A stretch of 22,833 bases of DNA, taken from the NCBI GenBank assembly GCA_023388835.1, contig JAEWFK010000023.1, positions 1 through 22,833 on the forward strand, given 5' to 3'. Source of the DNA: Pseudomonadota bacterium. Lineage in GTDB: Bacteria > Pseudomonadota > Gammaproteobacteria > Burkholderiales > Burkholderiaceae_B. The notes below the pieces were generated by a model that saw only the letters and a program-made list of their open reading frames with translations, was not told the origin of the DNA and made no database searches. Position 1 is the stretch's first letter, and the number at the start of each line of letters is the position of its first letter. Made by a program: the position numbers and the translations under genes. This document shows, in pieces, positions 18,151-22,833 of the stretch.

Positions 18151-18537
18151 ATGAGTGATCCGAAATTGAAGAGACTTCTCGCCCTCTTGGCCGCCCTTTC
18201 AGTGTCCAGCTCCGTCGCCGTGGCGGCCACTACCGCCGCTGCGGGTGCCAAAGCTGGCCCGCGCGACATGCCTGTAGGCATCACGGCCGAAAATTTTGAA
18301 CAGGCCGACGTCAACAACGATGGCATCATCAGCGAAGTCGAGTACATGCGATTCATGGAAGGCGTCTTCAACAGACTGGATGCCGACGGCAATGGCAGCC
18401 TGACGATGGAAGAAGTAAATCGACTGCTGACACCGGCTCAGTTCCAGGCAGCCGATGCGAACAATGACGACAAGCTGACGCTAGACGAGCTGATCGAAGA
18501 ATTGATGAGGGATTTTCGGCAGAACGAACGCCGCTGA
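18151..18537 (+). CDS. Exported EF-hand calcium-binding protein
   Basis: The 128-residue protein starts with a likely signal peptide: basic KLKR, then a hydrophobic run to about residue 26, ending AVA-A. Three canonical 12-residue EF-hand loops follow: D53-VNNDGIISEV-E64, D77-ADGNGSLTME-E88 and D102-ANNDDKLTLD-E113. All have acidic residues at positions 1 and 12. Loop 3 has Asp instead of the usual Gly at position 6, which may distort it. The protein probably binds calcium in the periplasm or outside the cell; no enzymatic domain is present. It lies 70 bases after the PhzF gene. A GC-rich hairpin (18130-18143) sits where a ribosome site would be, and no Shine-Dalgarno is seen. The stop codon lies within the first unit of the downstream repeat tract. 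Confidence 0.88.
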   Translation: MSDPKLKRLLALLAALSVSSSVAVAATTAAAGAKAGPRDMPVGITAENFEQADVNNDGIISEVEYMRFMEGVFNRLDADGNGSLTMEEVNRLLTPAQFQAADANNDDKLTLDELIEELMRDFRQNERR

Positions 18538-18667
18538 AATGCTGCTGCTGAAATACTGCCGCTGAGGTGCCGCCGAATCCGGTGCTGCTGAAACTTGCTG
18601 CCGAAATCGGTGCGGCTGAATTCGGTACTGCTGAATTCGGTACTGCTGAAATCTGCTGTTGAAATCT
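18531..18667. repeat. Degenerate tandem repeat, about ten units of 13-15 bp
   Basis: On the plus strand the unit is close to GCTGCTGAATTCGGT. Two perfect adjacent copies of the 15-mer CTGAATTCGGTACTG occupy 18616-18630 and 18631-18645. Flanking units differ by substitutions and 1-2 base losses, and one unit is shortened to about 9 bases. The first unit contains the stop codon of the EF-hand gene; the last ends two bases before the CCA end of tRNA-Arg. There are no unique spacers, so this is not CRISPR. No reading frame through it resembles a protein gene. Confidence 0.85.
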
Positions 18668-18668
18668 T

Positions 18669-18743
18669 TGGCGCGCCCGACAGGAATCGAACCTGTATCG
18701 AGAGCTTCGGAAACTCTTATTCTATCCATTGAACTACGGGCGC
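18669..18743 (-). tRNA. tRNA-Arg (anticodon CCG), reads CGG
   Basis: On the minus strand the sequence starts GCGCCCG and ends CGGGCGC-G-CCA. This gives a perfect 7-bp acceptor stem, discriminator G and an encoded CCA. The anticodon stem AGAGT/GCTCT encloses the loop TTCCGAA with anticodon CCG. The T arm CAGG-TTCGATT-CCTG is canonical, and the D arm carries AGTTCAATGGATAGAAT. It lies between the repeat tract (downstream on its own strand) and the divergent cytochrome c gene. No other tRNA is adjacent. Confidence 0.96.
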
Positions 18744-18754
18744 CAATAGCCCGC

Positions 18755-18786
18755 CATTGTAGCGCGTTTGGCGAAAAAGGTATAAT
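18755..18786. promoter_or_regulatory. Overlapping divergent promoters for tRNA-Arg (-) and cytochrome c (+)
   Basis: On the plus strand TTGTAG (18757-18762) and the perfect -10 TATAAT (18781-18786) are 18 bases apart and point to the cytochrome gene. On the minus strand TACAAT (18756-18761) would place a start a few bases before the tRNA 5' end, with TTATAC (18780-18785) as a weak -35 18 bases upstream. Each strand's -35 overlaps the other strand's -10, so polymerase binding should be mutually exclusive. Confidence 0.45.
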
Positions 18787-18897
18787 CGCGGCTTCGGGCG
18801 CCGACCAAGACCGGTTATCATCAGCAAGCAGCCGTGTGCGGGAACGCACATAATGAAGAACAGGCCAATGGCCCTCTGACAGGAACTCGCATTCGAT

Positions 18898-19959
18898 ATG
18901 AATACCCCGGAACAAAACGTCGAACAGACGGCTGAGCACGAAGGCCTCATCAAGACCCCCAAGCAACTCATCACCACGATCGTGCTGGCCTTTATTGTCC
19001 CCATCGTGGTCATCCTGCTGCTCATCAGGTTGGTGACGGCAAGCTCGCCGCTCGGCGTAGGCTCCGACGCCCAGTCTCAAGAAGCCGTGGCGCGGCGCAT
19101 TCAACCCGTGGCCGGTTTTGCACTCGTCTCGGCCGGTGGCGCTACCGAAGAAAGAACGGGCGAGCAAGTCTATTCCTCCACCTGTGCGGCCTGTCACGGG
19201 ACCGGTGTCGCCGGCGCACCCAAACTTGGCGACACAGGGGCCTGGGCGCCACTCGTCGCCAAGGGCTACGACGAACTGCTGAAGAATGCTATCCACGGCG
19301 TGAATGCCATGCCTCCGCGCGGCGGCAACCCCGCGTTGTCCGATCTCGAAGTCGGCCGCGCGGTCGTCCATATGGCCAACCAGTCCGGCGGAAACTTCCC
19401 CGAACCGGAAGCGTCCGGCGATGGCGCCGCAGCGCCTGCCGAACAGGCTCCCCCCGCCGATGCGGCCGCCTCGGCTCCTGCAGCCGGCGGTGCAGCCGCC
19501 GCGCCTGCTGCCGCTGCGGCCGCTGGCAGTGACGCAGGTGCCGCCGCGACAGCCAACGCTCAGGCGCCAGCCGCTGCAGCACCGGCCGCTGAAACCTCTG
19601 CAGCGGCAGAGGCACCGGCCGCCGCTGAGCAGGCCCCGGCTCCTGCAGCACAGGAATCCGCTCAGCCCGCCGCGGCCGGCGCCGCGCCTGCCCAGGCCGC
19701 CGGAGGCGGCGACATTGATCTTGCCGCCGGCGAGAAAGTCTACAAGAGTGTGTGCTTTGCCTGCCACGGTTTTGGCGTTTCGGGCGCCCCCAAATTGGGC
19801 GACAAGGCAGCATGGGCACCGCTCATTGCATCCGGCATGGATGAAATGCTGAAGATCGCTTTCCACGGAAAGGGCGCCATGCCGCCGCGCGGCGGGTACA
19901 CCGGCAGCGATGAAGAGCTTACCGCCGCCGTGCACTATATGGTCAACGCCGCTAAGTAA
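18898..19959 (+). CDS. Membrane-anchored diheme cytochrome c (c5-like domains)
   Basis: The 353-residue protein has a short N-terminal cytoplasmic segment and one membrane span (about residues 24-43), then two related class I cytochrome c domains. Heme sites are C96-A-A-C99-H100 and C286-F-A-C289-H290; the likely axial Met ligands are Met138 and Met328, both in AMPPRGG. Both domains share GAPKLGD, AWAPL and a following HG, showing internal duplication. They are joined by a linker of about 100 residues (about 172-271) made almost entirely of Ala, Pro, Glu and Gly. It probably carries electrons between membrane quinol-oxidising complexes and a terminal oxidase or other acceptor; the partner is not visible here. 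Shine-Dalgarno AGGA (18881-18884) is rather distant, 13 bases from the ATG. Confidence 0.93.
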   Translation: MNTPEQNVEQTAEHEGLIKTPKQLITTIVLAFIVPIVVILLLIRLVTASSPLGVGSDAQSQEAVARRIQPVAGFALVSAGGATEERTGEQVYSSTCAACHGTGVAGAPKLGDTGAWAPLVAKGYDELLKNAIHGVNAMPPRGGNPALSDLEVGRAVVHMANQSGGNFPEPEASGDGAAAPAEQAPPADAAASAPAAGGAAAAPAAAAAAGSDAGAAATANAQAPAAAAPAAETSAAAEAPAAAEQAPAPAAQESAQPAAAGAAPAQAAGGGDIDLAAGEKVYKSVCFACHGFGVSGAPKLGDKAAWAPLIASGMDEMLKIAFHGKGAMPPRGGYTGSDEELTAAVHYMVNAAK

Positions 19960-20037
19960 CCGCAGCTAAGTAACTGGCCCGGGCACATTAGCGCGGTCGA
20001 ATGCCCCAGCGGGTGCAAAGCCTCAGTGCAAATGATC

Positions 20038-20065
20038 AAGGCCGCAGACTTGCGGCCCTTTTTTT
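20038..20065 (+). terminator. Rho-independent terminator after the cytochrome c gene
   Basis: A perfect 7-bp stem GGCCGCA/TGCGGCC (20040-20046 with 20051-20057) closes a GACT loop and is followed by seven Ts (20059-20065). It lies about 80 bases past the cytochrome stop and ends before the convergent dehydrogenase gene. Confidence 0.88.
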
Positions 20066-20117
20066 GCCCGCTTCATGGCCCGCGTATCAGGACATGGCGG
20101 GCGCCTAGGTCAACGCG

Positions 20118-21644
20118 CTAAGCTGCAGCCGCCGCGCGCAAGGACATACCGAGCTGGACCCGGCGTTGCAACCACAGGCTGGCTCGATAGCGCATGTCGC
20201 CGGTGGTGCGCTGCATGCCTCGCAGGACATCCAGTACATGCGCCCTGCCTAGAGACTCGCCCAGAGACAGCGGTCCTCCGGCGGGATAACCGAGGCCCAG
20301 CGAAATGGCCAGATCGATGTCTTCGGGTGTTGCGATCCCTTGCTGCGCAATATCGCATGCAATATTGACAATGGTCGCCACGATACGCTGACCGATGAAA
20401 CCTGCCGAATCGGCCACGACGCTAACTGGCGTGCCGTCGCGAGCGAACAAGGCATGCGCGGCATCGCGCCAGGCCGGCGTGGTGGCGGCCGAGCACATGA
20501 TTACCCGGCGCTTACCTGCCTCAAGCCCAAAGAAAGTGTCCAGGGCGACTGTTCGGCTGCCATCCAGCTGATAGTCGGCAACAACGGTAGCGGCGTCTTC
20601 ACCGTAGGGAGTCACGATGATCAGCGCGTCGCGGGGCGCTTGTTCCGAGGTAACGGGTTCGACGCCAAGCGACCGTAGCAAGGCGGCTGCTCGCCGATGG
20701 CCAGTGGAGTGGTAAGGCGCGACCCATACGTTCAGTCCCTCTGGATAGACCGGGGTCGATCCTTGGGCGGGTTCGATTTTCTTACCGTCCTGATAGCAAT
20801 AGAAGCCTTCGCCGGTCTTCCGGCCGTGCAGCCCCCCCGCGAGACGTACCGAAGTGATGGGCGACGGGCGAAAACGCGGCTCATCGTAGAACTGTTCGTA
20901 GATGGATTCCATGACGGGATGCGAGACATCCAGCCCGGTGAGGTCCATCAGTTCAAAGGGACCCATACGGAAGCCGGCTTGCTCACGCATGATGGCATCG
21001 ACGACATGGAAAGGCGCCACGCATTCTTGCGCCGCCTTCAGGCCTTCGATATTCATGCCTCGCCCGCCGTGGTTCACGATGAAGCCTGGCATGTCCTTCG
21101 CCCGCACGGGCGTGTGCCCCATACGGCGCGCCAATGCCACCAGCGCATCGCCATACCGTGCATCACTTCTCGCGCCGTCGATCACTTCGACGACCTTCAT
21201 GAGCGGCACGGGGTTAAAGAAGTGATAGCCGAGCACGCGCTCGGGATTCGCACAGCCGGCTGCAATGGCGGTGATGGAAAGCGAAGACGTGTTCGACGCC
21301 AACACGCAGTCGGGGGCGACGATCGTCTCTAGTTTGCTTAACAACTCCCGCTTGACGTCGAGCTGCTCGACAATGGCCTCAACCACCAGCCCGGCGTCCG
21401 CCACATCGTCAAGCGTGAGGCAAGGGATGACCCGTTCCAGCGCAGCCGCCGCATCCGCGTCCGACATGCGCCCTTTTGCGACCAGCGTTGCCCAGATCGT
21501 CTCCAGACTCTCCCGAGCGGCGGTCACCGCATGAGCATGGACGTCGAATAGACGGACGGTGATTCCCGCCTGAGCGGCAATCTGGGCGATCCCTCGTCCC
21601 ATGGCGCCTGCGCCTATCACACCGACAATATCGATGTCCTTCAT
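20118..21644 (-). CDS. 3-hydroxyacyl-CoA dehydrogenase (PaaH/PaaC-like, two C-terminal domains)
   Basis: This NAD-dependent enzyme oxidises 3-hydroxyacyl-CoA to 3-ketoacyl-CoA in beta-oxidation-type pathways such as fatty acid or phenylacetate breakdown. I chose the ATG at 21644 (508 residues, MKDIDIVGVIGAGAMG) because AAGGAGT precedes it at good spacing; the frame is open 35 codons further but without homology. The Rossmann loop is G11-AGAMG. All four catalytic positions of the family are present with the right spacing: Ser120, His141 (HFFNP), Glu153 and Asn191. A second copy of the C-terminal domain, containing DSAGFIGQRIVATIVNIACDI (in part), extends it beyond 300 residues. The stretch after Asn191 (HGGRGMNIEG) departs from the usual sequence. 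No phenylacetate genes are adjacent, so a specific pathway is not assigned. Confidence 0.93.
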   Translation of the reverse strand: MKDIDIVGVIGAGAMGRGIAQIAAQAGITVRLFDVHAHAVTAARESLETIWATLVAKGRMSDADAAAALERVIPCLTLDDVADAGLVVEAIVEQLDVKRELLSKLETIVAPDCVLASNTSSLSITAIAAGCANPERVLGYHFFNPVPLMKVVEVIDGARSDARYGDALVALARRMGHTPVRAKDMPGFIVNHGGRGMNIEGLKAAQECVAPFHVVDAIMREQAGFRMGPFELMDLTGLDVSHPVMESIYEQFYDEPRFRPSPITSVRLAGGLHGRKTGEGFYCYQDGKKIEPAQGSTPVYPEGLNVWVAPYHSTGHRRAAALLRSLGVEPVTSEQAPRDALIIVTPYGEDAATVVADYQLDGSRTVALDTFFGLEAGKRRVIMCSAATTPAWRDAAHALFARDGTPVSVVADSAGFIGQRIVATIVNIACDIAQQGIATPEDIDLAISLGLGYPAGGPLSLGESLGRAHVLDVLRGMQRTTGDMRYRASLWLQRRVQLGMSLRAAAAA

Positions 21645-21650
21645 GCTGTG

Positions 21651-21658
21651 TACTCCTT
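21651..21658 (-). promoter_or_regulatory. Shine-Dalgarno deciding the dehydrogenase start
   Basis: On the minus strand AAGGAGTA lies about 8 bases before the ATG at 21644. It rules in this start over in-frame codons further upstream. Confidence 0.7.
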
Positions 21659-21821
21659 GCTGTTTTTGTATGACCGAATTTACCGCTCCCTGCAAGGCAG
21701 AAAGCTGACCGCCGGGGGGAAACCCCTCATTTTGCCCCAACAACTTCAAGCTGTCGCCGCGAGAACGATAGTCGCGGTCGAACCACTATTTCCGCGCTCT
21801 CAGGCAACACTCAGGACGAAC

Positions 21822-21837
21822 CTAGGGTAAACCCTAG
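21822..21837. promoter_or_regulatory. Operator-like palindrome, site 1 (overlaps -35)
   Basis: CTAGGGT-AA-ACCCTAG is a perfect 7-bp-arm inverted repeat. Its right end covers the first bases of the -35 hexamer at 21835. Its core GGGTAAACCC is the exact reverse complement of the core of site 2. The binding protein is not recognised. Confidence 0.65.
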
Positions 21838-21863
21838 ACATATCCTAGGGTTTACCCTATAAT
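21835..21863 (+). promoter_or_regulatory. Sigma-70 promoter of the 77-residue protein gene
   Basis: TAGACA (21835-21840, five of six consensus bases) and TATAAT (21858-21863, six of six) are separated by the optimal 17 bases. Transcription would start near 21870, about 30 bases before the ATG at 21902. Both hexamers are touched by the flanking palindromes, so repression by a bound protein is expected. Confidence 0.75.
21845..21860. promoter_or_regulatory. Operator-like palindrome, site 2 (overlaps -10)
   Basis: CTAGGGT-TT-ACCCTAT matches site 1 in both arms except for the final base, which belongs to the TATAAT box. The centres of the two sites are 23 bp apart, about two helical turns. Two dimers could therefore bind the same face of the DNA. 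Confidence 0.65.
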
Positions 21864-21901
21864 CTAATCATCGTCCAACAGCAAGCAAGGGGAAACAATC
21901 A

Positions 21902-22135
21902 ATGTCAGCGACATCCATCAATTCGTACACCCGACTCAGCGATTCACTTGAGCGCGATCTGCTTCAAGCCGCACAGAACGGTCATCAAGCCTATTCGGTG
22001 CTAGACGGTCTCGCCATGGTCTCCAGCGCCATCGGTCGCGGTGCCTCGGCTTTCGGTCGCTATCTCGTCCAAGTCGCAGAAGCCCTGAACGAAGCACGCG
22101 CTCGCGATGCCCGTTTCTCGGGAAGCCAGTGGTAA
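21902..22135 (+). CDS. Small protein of unknown function under a twin-palindrome promoter
   Basis: I do not recognise this 77-residue protein. It has no signal peptide, no clear membrane span and no HTH. It is mostly helical in character and rich in Ala, Ser, Leu and Arg. The central segment GLAMVSSAIGRGASAFGRYLV is mildly hydrophobic with a Gly-x-Gly, and a charged helix VAEALNEARARDARF follows before a Trp C-terminus. That it is a real gene is supported by a near-consensus promoter 30-65 bases upstream, a purine-rich ribosome site (AAGGGGA, 21887-21893), coding-like composition and a strong terminator 45 bases after the stop. It is a single-gene unit, divergent from the dehydrogenase and convergent with rep. 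A phasin-like or small stress-protein role cannot be shown. Confidence 0.75.
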   Translation: MSATSINSYTRLSDSLERDLLQAAQNGHQAYSVLDGLAMVSSAIGRGASAFGRYLVQVAEALNEARARDARFSGSQW

Positions 22136-22178
22136 GCAGTACGGTGCCCGGTGCGGCACAGCCAGTCAGTCGTCCACG

Positions 22179-22211
22179 AAGGCCCATCATTGTTCAATGA
22201 TGGGCCTTTTT
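22179..22211 (+). terminator. Rho-independent terminator of the 77-residue protein gene
   Basis: A perfect 13-bp stem AAGGCCCATCATT/AATGATGGGCCTT (22179-22191 with 22196-22208) encloses a GTTC loop and runs into five Ts (22207-22211). On the minus strand the tail is only two Ts, so it mainly serves the plus-strand gene, though rep transcripts also reach it. Confidence 0.9.
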
Positions 22212-22241
22212 AATTGGATGCAGCGGCAGGGCGAGCTGCGG

Positions 22242-22833
22242 TCAACTGCCCGCCAGCAGTGACTTCAGCATATCAAGCCGCTGTTTCGGATTCATCCCCG
22301 CCGCGGGATCAGCAGGCGCCTTTACGCTGAAGCCCATTTCCTCGATAAACCGGGATCGTTCCCGAACGACGTCCTCGCGAGCACGCCGCCGCCGCTTGCA
22401 CCAACTCAAGTGCAGACTGCGCTGAGCACGCGTAATGCCGACATACATGAGTCGCCGCTCCTCCTGGATGCGTTGAGCCAGTACATCGGCCGCGTCGGCA
22501 GCTGAGACATCCTCGTCTTCGCGTCCCAGGTGTGGGAGCAGACCCTCTTCCACTCCGACCAAGTAGACATGGGGGTATTCCAATCCCTTCGCCGCGTGCA
22601 AGGTCGACAATTTGACCGCGTCCGGCTCTTCGTCGTCGCTGCGCTCCAGCATGGTGACCAGCGATACATGCTGTACGAGCTCCATTAGATCCAACTCGTC
22701 TTCCTGCGCCTTGCGCTTGAGCCATCCGATCAGTTCAAGAACGTTCTGCCAGCGCGTCTGCGCTGGCTTTTCGTCGAACAGATCATAGAGATGGCGCTCG
22801 TAATCCATGCTGCGCAGCAACTCGTCCAGAAGT
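22242..22833 (-). CDS. rep: ATP-dependent DNA helicase Rep, 3' part (5' truncated by window edge)
   Basis: Rep is a superfamily 1A 3'-5' helicase that helps replication forks pass bound proteins. The frame is open to the window edge, so the N-terminal motor part lies outside. The visible ~197 residues include motif V (VKLSTLHAAKGLEYPHVYLVG) in part, the following EEGLLPH, and motif VI (EERRLMYVGITRAQ). A basic Rep-like C-terminus follows (LSWCKRRRR, then SRFIEEM). The order and wording match Rep more closely than UvrD or PcrA, chiefly GLEYPHVYLVGVEEGLLPH and the short tail without a Tudor-like extension. A TTG at 22820 is an internal codon, not the start. Confidence 0.92.
   Translation of the reverse strand, partial: LLDELLRSMDYERHLYDLFDEKPAQTRWQNVLELIGWLKRKAQEDELDLMELVQHVSLVTMLERSDDEEPDAVKLSTLHAAKGLEYPHVYLVGVEEGLLPHLGREDEDVSAADAADVLAQRIQEERRLMYVGITRAQRSLHLSWCKRRRRAREDVVRERSRFIEEMGFSVKAPADPAAGMNPKQRLDMLKSLLAGS

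Noticed and set aside
18531..18667. CRISPR array
   Set aside because: The units are contiguous, 13-15 bp and degenerate with no unique spacers; no cas gene is nearby.
18669..18743. tRNA-Arg as an integration site of a mobile element
   Set aside because: No integrase, no direct repeat of the tRNA 3' end and no change in gene type on either side.
18659..18853. 64-codon plus-strand frame starting at the tRNA
   Set aside because: It is the familiar false translation of an antisense tRNA (ARPTGIEPVSRASE-type peptide).
18481..19935. 484-codon open frame on the minus strand across the cytochrome gene, tRNA and repeat tract
   Set aside because: It runs through a tRNA gene and is Gly/Arg/Cys-rich only because it reads the Ala/Pro linker backwards.
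21648..21830. 60-codon plus-strand frame between the dehydrogenase and the small gene
   Set aside because: It has no ribosome site, ends in the operator region, and its sequence has no coding-like pattern; the stretch is better read as the divergent control region.

Overview
This 22.8 kb window is GC-rich, densely coded chromosomal DNA. It most likely comes from a betaproteobacterium of the order Burkholderiales, family Alcaligenaceae (Bordetella/Achromobacter-like). I infer this from the combination of mreBCD-mrdA-rodA next to gatCAB-pyrE-xth, metX-metW-ampG and gshA, and from protein similarity recalled from memory; no database search was run. I see no transposase, integrase, phage gene, CRISPR array or toxin-antitoxin pair. 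The content is mostly core metabolism and cell-envelope genes.

Layout. (1) Positions 1-602 hold the 3' end of mutY. It converges on a minus-strand rod-shape operon at 599-6374, transcribed mreB > mreC > mreD > mrdA (PBP2) > rodA. (2) A divergent control region at 6375-6583 separates it from gatC-gatA-gatB (6584-9884, plus strand), which make the tRNA amidotransferase. (3) pyrE (minus) converges on gatB and diverges from xth (exonuclease III family), which is followed by a VOC/glyoxalase-fold gene. (4) A minus-strand metX > metW > ampG cluster (14977 down to 11872) converges on the VOC gene. The ampG coding frame has no ATG, GTG or TTG that preserves its conserved N-terminus. (5) On the plus strand come a stand-alone LuxR-type HTH protein, gshA, a PhzF-family gene overlapping gshA, and a secreted three-EF-hand protein. 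(6) A 13-15 bp tandem repeat tract fills the space between the EF-hand gene and a minus-strand tRNA-Arg(CCG). (7) A membrane-anchored diheme cytochrome c and its terminator follow. (8) A minus-strand 3-hydroxyacyl-CoA dehydrogenase is divergent from an unrecognised 77-residue protein gene. That small gene has a near-consensus sigma-70 promoter sandwiched by two copies of a strong palindrome, and it ends in a clear terminator. (9) The window ends inside rep (ATP-dependent helicase), minus strand.

How the genes work together. The mre/mrd/rod genes form the elongasome that builds the lateral cell wall, and AmpG recovers muropeptides released from that wall. MetX and MetW act in methionine synthesis, GshA in glutathione synthesis, PyrE in pyrimidine synthesis, and GatCAB in amidated aminoacyl-tRNA formation. 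MutY and the Xth-family enzyme act in DNA repair, and Rep in replication fork progress. No intergenic stretch without a gene exceeds 300 bases. The best candidates for something undescribed are the small gene at 21902 with its twin-palindrome promoter, the repeat tract beside tRNA-Arg, the free-standing LuxR HTH protein, and the apparent non-canonical start of ampG.
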